13,487 nt of DNA from an uncultured Erysipelotrichaceae bacterium (GCA_947303755.1 CAMYZF010000028.1:1-13487), one strand, 5' to 3'. Counted from the first letter of the stretch, positions 7,688-13,487 are shown. Translations and numbers: made by a program. Notes: generated by a model not told the origin, from the letters alone.

Positions 7688-8134
7688 ATGGAAAATATTG
7701 TGAGTTTTGGAGAAGTTATTAAAAATAAAAGATTGTCTTTAAACATGCCTATGTTAGAACTCGCAAGAAAAGCTAATATTTCTAGAGCAACTTTATCTAA
7801 TATTGAAAACGGAGGAACAAACTATTCTGTTAAAACCTTATTGGATATTTTCCAAATTTTAAATTTAGATTTAACAATAGCCGGCAACAATAAGAAGGCT
7901 CGTCGAAATCGCGCTCAAAGAATCAACAGCATCCACGACAAAAAAGTTAATAGATTCATCATCATGTGTGTTGAACATTATGCTTCATATTCCCACAAAT
8001 CTAGTGGAGAAACCTATAAAGAGCTGTCTAAAAAAGGAGTTATTAAAGAGTTGAATGATGATTACGAAGACCTTCACGGCATGTCTTCAATGTATTTAAA
8101 CGAATATATTTCAACTTTAGTTGAAGGAGTGTAA
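7688..8134 (+). CDS. XRE-family HTH regulator fused to a DUF3791-like domain
   Basis: The protein has 148 residues. Residues 7-62 form a Cro/CI (XRE) helix-turn-helix, with ISRATLSNIENGG (31-43) as the recognition-helix region. Residues 69-86 are a basic linker. Residues 87-146 match the DUF3791 pattern as I know it: a hydrophobic strand ending in CVEHY, then GETYKEL, KGVIKEL, DDYEDLHG and a final helix. DUF3791 is usually a small stand-alone protein encoded next to DUF3990 genes; here it is joined to a DNA-binding domain. As first gene of the module, with a palindrome in its promoter, it is probably a repressor and possibly the antitoxin-like partner of the following gene. The start has no Shine-Dalgarno site and the message is predicted to be leaderless. 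Base composition is more AT-rich than in the upstream operon. The HTH call is firm; the DUF3791 call is moderate. Confidence 0.85.
   Translation: MENIVSFGEVIKNKRLSLNMPMLELARKANISRATLSNIENGGTNYSVKTLLDIFQILNLDLTIAGNNKKARRNRAQRINSIHDKKVNRFIIMCVEHYASYSHKSSGETYKELSKKGVIKELNDDYEDLHGMSSMYLNEYISTLVEGV
8124..8129 (+). promoter_or_regulatory. Ribosome binding site that sets the start of the DUF3990 gene
   Basis: AAGGAG lies 6 nt before the ATG at 8136. An in-frame TTG at 8121 would start upstream of this site, so the ATG is preferred and the family's first strand (LLYHGS) falls at the very N-terminus. Confidence 0.8.
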
Positions 8135-8135
8135 T

Positions 8136-8615
8136 ATGCTTTTGTATCATGGTTCTTTTGTGCCAATTAAAACTCCGAAAATATTAGCTTCTGAAAAAGG
8201 AAGAGACTTTGGTTTTGCTTTTTATTTAACTCCAATTAAAGAACAAGCCGAGAGAATGGCAAAAAGAAAACAAAAACAAACCCGTAGTTCTAAAGCGATT
8301 GTCACCATTTTTGAATGGAATGAAGATAAGAAGACTTATTTTTACAAAAACTTGTCTGAGCCAAATATGGAATGGCTTGAATTGATTGCAAAATGTCGTA
8401 GCAATCCAAATTATCGACATGGGTATGATATTGTCGAAGGAAAGATTGCTGATGATAAAGTTGGCGAAACAATTGAATTCGTTTTAGAAGGCATTATGAG
8501 AAAAGAAGACGCTATCGAAAGATTGAAATTCCAGAAGATTAATTCTCAAATAGCTTTTTGTAGTGAAGAATCATTGAAATCTTTGACTTACTTGAAACAT
8601 TATGAGGTTAAATAA
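8136..8615 (+). CDS. DUF3990 family protein, putative ADP-ribosyltransferase-fold effector
   Basis: The protein has 159 residues from the ATG chosen by its Shine-Dalgarno site. It shows the DUF3990 pattern: MLLYHGS at the N-terminus, KGRDFGFAFYLT (21-32), HGYDIVEGKIADDKVGETI (95-113) and NSQIAFCSEESLKSL (136-150). DUF3990 is, as I recall, grouped with ADP-ribosyltransferase folds. The likely H-Y-Q catalytic trio would be H5 (YHGS), Y30 (FYLT) and Q138 (SQIAF). No signal peptide or membrane segment is seen, so a cytoplasmic target is likely. It starts one base after the HTH stop and abuts the next gene, giving one three-gene unit. I infer a toxin or modifier controlled by the HTH-DUF3791 protein. 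Neither the target nor toxicity can be read from sequence. Family confidence is good; activity is inferred. Confidence 0.83.
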   Translation: MLLYHGSFVPIKTPKILASEKGRDFGFAFYLTPIKEQAERMAKRKQKQTRSSKAIVTIFEWNEDKKTYFYKNLSEPNMEWLELIAKCRSNPNYRHGYDIVEGKIADDKVGETIEFVLEGIMRKEDAIERLKFQKINSQIAFCSEESLKSLTYLKHYEVK

Positions 8616-8828
8616 ATGGAACATTTAATTTCAAAAACATTATTAATTTCTAGAGTTTGCGAAATCATGGCAAACGAATATAAGATTCCTGTTTCTGAAG
8701 CCAGAGAAAAAATTTATAATTCAGATCTCATCAATCTAATCGAAGATGATGAAACAGGGCTTTACGGCGAGTCAGCGTGGTATGCGTTTTCTATCTATGA
8801 ACAGCAAAATAACTCCTGTTCAAAATAG
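8616..8828 (+). CDS. Small conserved-looking protein of the DUF3990 module (70 aa), function unknown
   Basis: I do not recognise this 70-residue protein as a named family. It reads as two or three amphipathic helices: residues 5-22, then SEAREKIYNS (27-36), then an acidic turn (IEDDETGLYGESAW, 42-55) and an aromatic helix (YAFSIYEQQ, 56-64). Small proteins with a helix, an acidic ETGL turn and an aromatic ending often follow DUF3990 genes, to my memory, which argues for a real gene. The start directly follows the DUF3990 stop, with GAGG 8 nt before the ATG. No membrane segment or signal peptide is seen. It may bind or neutralise the DUF3990 protein, or be its substrate; this is a guess from position. 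Confidence 0.68.
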   Translation: MEHLISKTLLISRVCEIMANEYKIPVSEAREKIYNSDLINLIEDDETGLYGESAWYAFSIYEQQNNSCSK

Positions 8829-8857
8829 TTCGTTTTTCTTTTCTTTTGAATATATGT

Positions 8858-8866
8858 TGCTATAAT
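8858..8866 (+). promoter_or_regulatory. Extended -10 promoter of the serine dehydratase gene
   Basis: TGCTATAAT is an extended -10 element with a perfect TATAAT (8861-8866) and a weak T-rich -35 region. The predicted +1 is near 8873, leaving about 2 nt before the ATG at 8875 and no room for a Shine-Dalgarno site. The gap 8829-8857 is T-rich and holds nothing else clear. Confidence 0.72.
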
Positions 8867-8874
8867 GATTTCCA

Positions 8875-10077
8875 ATGAAATCCTTACGTTATTTATATCG
8901 AATTGGTCGTGGGCCATCTAGTTCTCATTCTATTGGTCCGTATAGAGCCGTTAAATATCTTAAGAAAAACTATCCTAACATAGTTAAAGCAGAAGTAACT
9001 CTCTATGGTTCTTTAGCGTTAACAGGTAGAGGACACTTAACCGATAAGACAATTATTGACACGTTCGCTCCAATTCCATGTGAAGTAACTTTCGATTATA
9101 AAACTTCAGTCCCTCATCCAAATACGATGGACTACAAATTAACTCTTGAAGATGGCACAACTCTTAATAAGAGAGTTTTCTCAGTTGGTGGTGGTGCAAT
9201 CAAGATTGATGGAGAGGTTGTAGAAGCCGAAGAGGAAGTTTATCCAGAGAAAAACTTTGATGAAATATCCAAGCTTTGCAAAGCAAATAACTGGTCTTTA
9301 GTAGATTATGTTCGTCATTATGAAGGCGATGAAATCTTTGAATATTTGACCAAAGTTTATAAACAAATGATGGAGACCATCAATAATGGCTTAAAAGCCA
9401 CTGGAGAACTTCCAGGTTCATTACATGTTAAACGTAGAGCCTATGAATTCTTAACATCCAAATTTGAAAACGAAAGTTCAGTCGGAAGAGCCTATCGCTC
9501 TATTATGGCGTTTGCCTTTGCAACTGGTGAAGAAAACGCTGCTGGTGGAATGGTCGTTACCGCTCCAACATGTGGTTCAGCTGCAACGATGCCAGCTTTG
9601 CTGAAGTATTATCAAAAGATGTATGATGAACCTCTTGAAAGAGTGGTTGAATCCTTAGCAGTTGGTGGCGTTTTTGGTAACGTTATCAAACAAAACGGCT
9701 CCATCTCTGGAGCAGAAGCGGGATGCCAGGCCGAAATTGGCTCTGCCTGTTCAATGACCGCGGCAGCCTATGGCTATCTCAAAAATTTGTCTTTTGATGC
9801 GATTGAATGTGCTGCAGAAGTAGCGATGGAACATTCGTTAGGTTCAACATGCGATCCAGTTGGCGGATATGTACAGATTCCATGCATCGAAAGAAACGTT
9901 TTGGCTGCGACAAGAGCGGAAACTGCTGTTAGATTGGCAGAATATGCTGCAGATACACACTCTGTATCATTTGATACAATCGTCCAAACAATGTTAGAAA
10001 CCGGCCGTGACTTATCGAATAAATATCGCGAAACTTCTGAAGGTGGTCTAGCCAAAGAAATTAAAGTTAAAAAATAA
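8875..10077 (+). CDS. sdaA: Single-chain iron-sulfur L-serine dehydratase (L-serine ammonia-lyase)
   Basis: The 400-residue enzyme converts L-serine to pyruvate and ammonia with an oxygen-sensitive [4Fe-4S] cluster. The N-terminal beta domain begins with GRGPSSSHSIGP (11-22). The alpha domain contains ENAAGG (220-225), TAPTCGS (229-235), SGAEAGCQAEIGSACS (278-293) and CDPVGGYVQIPC (326-337). C284, C326 and C337 have the same spacing (42, then 11) as Legionella cluster ligands C343, C385 and C396. The two domains are fused as in E. coli SdaA, not split as in Bacillus SdaAA/SdaAB, and the protein is shorter than E. coli SdaA (about 454). There is no cysteine after 337, so the C-terminal tail cysteine known to cap the fourth iron in characterised forms is missing. 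It sits alone between two promoters and would feed pyruvate metabolism, alongside the amino-acid catabolism upstream. Confidence 0.93.
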   Translation: MKSLRYLYRIGRGPSSSHSIGPYRAVKYLKKNYPNIVKAEVTLYGSLALTGRGHLTDKTIIDTFAPIPCEVTFDYKTSVPHPNTMDYKLTLEDGTTLNKRVFSVGGGAIKIDGEVVEAEEEVYPEKNFDEISKLCKANNWSLVDYVRHYEGDEIFEYLTKVYKQMMETINNGLKATGELPGSLHVKRRAYEFLTSKFENESSVGRAYRSIMAFAFATGEENAAGGMVVTAPTCGSAATMPALLKYYQKMYDEPLERVVESLAVGGVFGNVIKQNGSISGAEAGCQAEIGSACSMTAAAYGYLKNLSFDAIECAAEVAMEHSLGSTCDPVGGYVQIPCIERNVLAATRAETAVRLAEYAADTHSVSFDTIVQTMLETGRDLSNKYRETSEGGLAKEIKVKK

Positions 10078-10095
10078 GTGCAAATTACTTATAAT
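10067..10095 (+). promoter_or_regulatory. Promoter of cysS
   Basis: TTAAAA (10067-10072, inside the end of sdaA) and a perfect TATAAT (10090-10095) are 17 bp apart. The predicted +1 near 10102 leaves about 2 nt before the ATG at 10104. There is no Shine-Dalgarno site, and no room for a T-box leader of the kind found before many Gram-positive tRNA synthetase genes. Confidence 0.68.
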
Positions 10096-10103
10096 TTAGA
10101 CAT

Positions 10104-11435
10104 ATGGAAATCAAACTATTTAACTCATTAACTAACCAAATTGAGGTCTTTAAACCTCTTAGAGATGGCGAAGTTTCAATTTATTGTTGTGGCCCAACTG
10201 TATATGGAGATGCCCACGTTGGAAACATTCGTCCAGTTATTGTTTTTGATACGCTTCGTAGATTTTTAGAAGCGGTTGGTTATGATGTTAAATTAGTGTC
10301 TAATTTCACTGATGTTGATGATAAAATCATCAAGAAAGCAATCGAAGAAGGCGTTAGCGAAACCGTAATTACTGATAGATATATTAAAGCATACAAAGAT
10401 GTTTTAGCGTCTTTGAATGTTAAACCTCACTACAAGAATCCACGTGTTACTGAATACATGGGATTCATCATTTCCTACATTCAAGATTTGATTGATAAAG
10501 GCGCAGCCTATGAAATAGATGGAGATGTATTTTTTAGAATCTCTGTAATTAAAGATTATGGTGAACTTTCCAACATCAAAAAAGATGATTTGGTGGTGGG
10601 AGCTCGCATTGAAGAAAACTCTAAAAAAGAGTCCCCATTAGATTTCGTTTTATGGAAGAAAACTGATGTTGGCATTAAATGGGATTCCCCTTGGGGAAAA
10701 GGTCGCCCAGGATGGCATACAGAATGCTGCGTGATGATCAATTCGATTTTCGGTGGCAAAATCGATATCCATGGCGGTGGTTTTGATCTCAAATTCCCTC
10801 ATCATGAAAACGAAATTGCTCAGGCAAAAGCTCATGATCACAGCAAGATTGCAAATATTTGGATGCATAATGGATTTGTCAATTTTGGCGATGAAAAGAT
10901 GTCTAAATCGTTAGGCAACGTCGTTCTAGCGAAAGACGCAATCGCGCAATATGGTGGCAATGTCATGAGACTGTTGATTTTATCAACACATTACCGTGCT
11001 CCAGTTAGTTTTATTGAAAATACAGTGGTGGCAGCTAAAAACGAGTTAGACAAAATTCAAAAAGTCTACAATCAGTTAGCAGTTAAGCTTCAACTTGAGC
11101 ACGCGAATCTTGAAAGTAAAGACTACGATATTAGCAAATTCCTCTCCTCGCTTAGCGATGATTTAAATACATCTAACGCTTTAACCGATTTATTTGAAAT
11201 GGTGAAGTTAGGAAACGTTGAATTACGTAAAAATCCCGCAGATATCAAACAAATTGAAAAGATTTTTGCTTCTTTAAAAGCGATGTTATCAATTCTTGGT
11301 ATTGAACTAAACCATCCTATTCTCACCAAAGAACTCGAAGAAATCTATTCTAAGTATCTCGCTTTAAAGAAAGAGAAGAGATTTGAAGAATCGGATAAAT
11401 TTAGAGAACAATTACTTAAAGCAAATATCATTTAA
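10104..11435 (+). CDS. cysS: Cysteinyl-tRNA synthetase
   Basis: This 443-residue class I synthetase charges tRNA-Cys with cysteine. The HIGH-type motif is HVGN (38-41), after CCGPTVYG, and the KMSKS motif is exact (265-269, in DEKMSKSLGN). The zinc site that selects cysteine is complete: C29, C208 (GWHTEC), H233 and E237 (FPHHENE), matching the E. coli set C28, C209, H234 and E238 in spacing. A helical anticodon-binding C-terminal part follows; total length is a little below the usual 460-470. It starts 26 nt after the serine dehydratase stop, from its own promoter. It leads the cysS-rlmB-sigma factor string that resembles the Bacillus gltX-cysE-cysS-mrnC-rlmB-yacP-sigH region. Confidence 0.97.
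   Translation: MEIKLFNSLTNQIEVFKPLRDGEVSIYCCGPTVYGDAHVGNIRPVIVFDTLRRFLEAVGYDVKLVSNFTDVDDKIIKKAIEEGVSETVITDRYIKAYKDVLASLNVKPHYKNPRVTEYMGFIISYIQDLIDKGAAYEIDGDVFFRISVIKDYGELSNIKKDDLVVGARIEENSKKESPLDFVLWKKTDVGIKWDSPWGKGRPGWHTECCVMINSIFGGKIDIHGGGFDLKFPHHENEIAQAKAHDHSKIANIWMHNGFVNFGDEKMSKSLGNVVLAKDAIAQYGGNVMRLLILSTHYRAPVSFIENTVVAAKNELDKIQKVYNQLAVKLQLEHANLESKDYDISKFLSSLSDDLNTSNALTDLFEMVKLGNVELRKNPADIKQIEKIFASLKAMLSILGIELNHPILTKELEEIYSKYLALKKEKRFEESDKFREQLLKANII
11426..11431 (+). promoter_or_regulatory. Possible -10 box in front of rlmB
   Basis: TATCAT matches 5 of 6 consensus bases, and its predicted +1 falls within one base of the rlmB ATG, the same geometry as the other promoters here. There is no convincing -35 or TG extension, so this is weak. 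Confidence 0.25.
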
Positions 11436-11436
11436 T

Positions 11437-12168
11437 ATGGCTCAAAAACCTCTTAGCGATTCTAATTATATTTACGGACGCATTCCCGTCTTAAATTCTT
11501 TAGAAAGCAATAAAGTTTTAGAAGTCTATCTTCAAAAAGGTTTTTCTGACGCAAAACTATTAAATGTTATCAGAGATAAAAGAGTTAAAATTTCTTGTGT
11601 TGATATCTCAAAATTAAACGAGCTATCTTCTAAGGGAAATCATCAAGGTGTTGTCGCGTTAACAAAACCTTTTGAATATTCGGATTTAGCCTCAATCATT
11701 TCTTTAGCGAAAAAGAAAGAACATCCATTGATTCTCATTCTAGATGAGATTGAAGATCCACATAATTTTGGCGCAATTATCCGCTCTGCGGATGCTTTCA
11801 GCGTGGACGGCATCATCATCAAAAATTGCAATCAAGCGCCTGTAACTATGACCGTTTCTAAGGTATCTACCGGCGCTATCGAATATGTTAAGATAGCTCA
11901 AGTCTCCAATTTAGTGACAGCCATTAACAAGTTAAAAGATAATGGTTTTTGGATTTACTCTGCCGACGGCAGTGCAAAAGACGAATTCCAAAAAATTAAA
12001 TATGATGGACCAGTCGCATTAGTGGTTGGTTCGGAAGGTCGAGGCATATCTCGCCTTGTTTTAGATAATTCTGACTTCATCATCAAAATTCCGATGAGTG
12101 GTCATGTAAATTCATTAAACGTTTCGGTTGCAACCGGTATTTTACTCTCCCAGATTAGAAACAAATAA
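11437..12168 (+). CDS. rlmB: SpoU-family 23S rRNA 2'-O-methyltransferase, RlmB type
   Basis: This 243-residue SAM-dependent knotted (SPOUT) methyltransferase probably makes Gm in 23S rRNA. Residues 11-80 form the N-terminal substrate-binding domain (IYGRIPVLNSL; GNHQGVVAL). The three SpoU motifs are present: DPHNFGAIIRSADAF (107-121, with the catalytic Arg), ALVVGSEGRG (194-203) and IPMSGHVNSLNVSVA (218-232), which forms the knot and SAM pocket. I chose the ATG at 11437 because the family's own N-terminus begins there; a longer frame from 11383 would run inside cysS. One base separates it from the cysS stop, and no Shine-Dalgarno site is visible. Either ribosomes reinitiate after cysS or a weak -10 (TATCAT, 11426-11431) gives a leaderless message. 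mrnC, which lies between cysS and rlmB in Bacillus, is absent. Confidence 0.92.
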   Translation: MAQKPLSDSNYIYGRIPVLNSLESNKVLEVYLQKGFSDAKLLNVIRDKRVKISCVDISKLNELSSKGNHQGVVALTKPFEYSDLASIISLAKKKEHPLILILDEIEDPHNFGAIIRSADAFSVDGIIIKNCNQAPVTMTVSKVSTGAIEYVKIAQVSNLVTAINKLKDNGFWIYSADGSAKDEFQKIKYDGPVALVVGSEGRGISRLVLDNSDFIIKIPMSGHVNSLNVSVATGILLSQIRNK

Positions 12169-12199
12169 TATATTTTAATTATTATTTGGAGTATAAATC

Positions 12200-12826
12200 A
12201 TGGACACACTTTTTTCGCGTGTCTCCGATGAGGCGTTGTTTTTACAAATGACTCTTGGAGATAAGTTTTCGCAAGACATCTTGCTTAGAAGGTATGAACA
12301 TTTAGGAAGGCAAATCGCGATGGTATTCGCTAGACAAAATTGTTTAAAGAACGTGACAGATCAAGATTTTATCGAGGTTATTTACGACACCATTTTTCGA
12401 ACTTTTCGTTATTATAATCTACATGGACAAAAATACTCTGTATTTTGTCGCGAATCTTTAAACCAAGAATTATATAGGGAAGCTTCTGAAAAAGCCGACA
12501 ATCAAATCAAACAAAAATCCATCGTTAATTTAGATGAAAAATTTGGAGATAGTGATGAACTTTTAGTTTGTGAAGTTATTGAAGATAAACCTACTTTAGA
12601 TTTCTCCGATCAATGCGATGTAGATATTTTCTTAGAAAATTTATCATCAACAAACTCTTTGAAAAAACGCAAAATTGCGAGAATATATCTTATGCATGTC
12701 TATGGCTACACTCTTTCTGAGATAGCCAAAAAGACAAATTCGTCTATTTACGAAGTTAGAAACGTCGTTAATAATGCCGAAGAGATAATTCATGACCTCG
12801 ATACGGTAGACTACAGGTTTAGATAA
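12200..12826 (+). CDS. Divergent sigma-70 family factor, SigH-like
   Basis: The protein has 208 residues. Residues 9-45 (VSDEALFLQMTLGD, then LLRRYEHLGRQIA) resemble the start of sigma region 2 in SigH. YSVFCRESLNQELYREASE (79-97) lines up with the SigH stretch around FAELCITRQI, and IVNLDEKFGDSDELLVCEVI (108-127) with its SLDKP...L.DVI linker. Residues 155-200 form a region-4-like helix-turn-helix (YGYTLSEIAKKTNSSIYEVRN). The usual EDxxQEG core helix of region 2.2 is poorly kept (TDQDFIEVIYDTIF). Position after cysS-rlmB matches Bacillus sigH, which drives early sporulation or competence genes there; the regulon here is unknown. GGAG at 12188-12191 supports the start. The intergenic 12169-12199 shows no clear promoter, so it is probably transcribed with rlmB. 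Confidence 0.75.
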   Translation: MDTLFSRVSDEALFLQMTLGDKFSQDILLRRYEHLGRQIAMVFARQNCLKNVTDQDFIEVIYDTIFRTFRYYNLHGQKYSVFCRESLNQELYREASEKADNQIKQKSIVNLDEKFGDSDELLVCEVIEDKPTLDFSDQCDVDIFLENLSSTNSLKKRKIARIYLMHVYGYTLSEIAKKTNSSIYEVRNVVNNAEEIIHDLDTVDYRFR

Positions 12827-12837
12827 AGGAGAACATT

Positions 12838-13487
12838 ATGGCGGATTGTGATCACAAATGCGAAAGCTGTTCAGTTGAAAACTGCGAATCTCGCATTGAA
12901 AAAGTAAAACCAAACGAACTAACAAATATTAAGCATTGCTATGCAATAATGTCCGGCAAAGGCGGAGTTGGAAAATCTTTAGTAACCTCCCTTTTAGCCT
13001 CTTTAATAAATAAGCGCGGTCATAATGTCGCGATAATTGATATGGACGTCACTGGTCCTTCAATTCCTCAAAGTTTTGGTTTAAACGATAAAACCGCAGG
13101 TGGGGATGAAACATATCTTTATCCGGTTCTTTCCAAAAAAGGCATCAAGATTATGTCTGCTAATTTGCTTTTACAAAATAGCGAGGAGCCAATCATTTGG
13201 AGAGGACCTATCGTTTCTGGATTCGTTCAACAATTATTTACTGAAGTTGTTTATGGTGATGTCGATTACATGTTTATTGATATGCCACCAGGAACAAGCG
13301 ATATTCCTTTAACAATTTTCCAGAAACTTCCAATCGACGGAGTGATTGTTGTTTCCTCTCCACAAGATTTAGTTTCACTAGTAGTGAAGAAATCGATTAA
13401 TATGGCTAATATGATGTACATTCCAATTATTGGAATCGTTGAAAATATGGCCTATATCAAATGTCCAAAATGTGATGAAAAAATCCG
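12838..13487 (+). CDS. mrp: Mrp/NBP35-type P-loop ATPase, iron-sulfur cluster carrier, 3'-truncated
   Basis: 216 N-terminal residues are visible and the frame runs off the right edge. The deviant Walker A motif is SGKGGVGKS (39-47); DMDVTGPS follows at about 68-75 and DMPPGTSD holds the switch Asp. CPKC at 209-212 is the family's cluster-binding CxxC pair at the dimer interface. The N-terminus carries C4, C8, C11 and C16, a short Cys cluster seen in many Gram-positive Mrp proteins and similar in idea to the N-terminal cluster of eukaryotic NBP35. It would bind and deliver [4Fe-4S] clusters; clients in this window could include serine dehydratase, but that is inferred. AAGGAG at 12827-12832 sets the ATG, 11 nt after the sigma factor stop, so the two are probably co-transcribed. 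Confidence 0.93.
   Translation, partial: MADCDHKCESCSVENCESRIEKVKPNELTNIKHCYAIMSGKGGVGKSLVTSLLASLINKRGHNVAIIDMDVTGPSIPQSFGLNDKTAGGDETYLYPVLSKKGIKIMSANLLLQNSEEPIIWRGPIVSGFVQQLFTEVVYGDVDYMFIDMPPGTSDIPLTIFQKLPIDGVIVVSSPQDLVSLVVKKSINMANMMYIPIIGIVENMAYIKCPKCDEKI

Noticed and set aside
8121..8135. TTG at 8121 as start of the DUF3990 gene
   Set aside because: The AAGGAG site at 8124-8129 lies downstream of it and fits the ATG at 8136; the added residues would lie outside the domain.
8798..8822. 7-bp inverted repeat (TGAACAG / CTGTTCA, 11-nt loop) as terminator of the DUF3990 module
   Set aside because: The stem is short with a long loop, it lies inside the coding end of the 70-residue gene, and the T-rich stretch starts about 10 bases later. 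It may still attenuate weakly, but it is not a convincing terminator.
7688..8828. Mobile element or integrated phage remnant carrying the HTH module
   Set aside because: No transposase, integrase, flanking direct repeat or tRNA attachment site was found; composition and module type only hint at horizontal gain.
10078..10103. T-box riboswitch before cysS
   Set aside because: Only 26 bases separate sdaA and cysS and the -10 box lies 8 bases from the ATG, leaving no leader RNA.

Overview
The window looks like chromosomal DNA of a low-GC Gram-positive bacterium (Bacillota; the gut Bacilli / RF39- or Erysipelotrichia-like lineages would fit). The reasons are the AT-rich codon use, strong AAGGAG-type ribosome sites inside operons, a Mrp ATPase with a Cys-rich N-terminus, and a cysS-rlmB-sigH-like gene order that echoes the Bacillus arrangement. 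Every gene reads on the + strand. All 14 visible stop codons are TAA (12) or TAG (2); none is TGA, yet no in-frame TGA was needed to read through any gene. The exact taxon cannot be fixed from the sequence alone.

Region 1 (1-7611) is a tightly packed catabolic operon ending at a strong terminator. It holds a three-subunit molybdenum hydroxylase of the xanthine dehydrogenase family (Mo subunit entering from the left edge, [2Fe-2S] subunit, FAD subunit). Two different fold-type-II PLP enzymes follow: a zinc-ribbon threonine-synthase-like protein and a 456-residue cysteine-synthase-like protein. Next come a YgeY-type M20 hydrolase and a YgeW-type knotted carbamoyltransferase. Xdh, YgeY and YgeW are hallmarks of the anaerobic purine/uric-acid degradation cluster of gut bacteria. 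The usual YgeX (2,3-diaminopropionate ammonia-lyase) is not seen here, and the two PLP enzymes sit where it would be expected.

Region 2 (7612-8828) is a three-gene accessory module with its own promoter. It encodes an XRE-type HTH protein whose C-terminus looks like DUF3791, a DUF3990 protein with ADP-ribosyltransferase-like H and Y motifs, and an unrecognised 70-residue protein. The layout resembles a toxin-antitoxin or related conflict system. A perfect 14-bp palindrome lies across the -10 box and is a candidate autoregulatory operator.

Region 3 (8829-13487) is mostly housekeeping: single-chain iron-sulfur L-serine dehydratase, cysteinyl-tRNA synthetase, an RlmB-type SpoU rRNA methyltransferase, a divergent SigH-like sigma factor, and the start of a Mrp/NBP35-type Fe-S carrier ATPase cut by the right edge. 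The Bacillus neighbours mrnC and yacP are absent from this string.

Expression pattern: the first genes after promoters (HTH gene, serine dehydratase, cysS) have a -10 box so close to the ATG that transcripts should be leaderless or carry about 2 nt. Genes inside operons, apart from rlmB, have good Shine-Dalgarno sites. No RNA genes, insertion sequences, CRISPR arrays or attachment sites were seen, and there is no gene-free stretch longer than about 125 bases.
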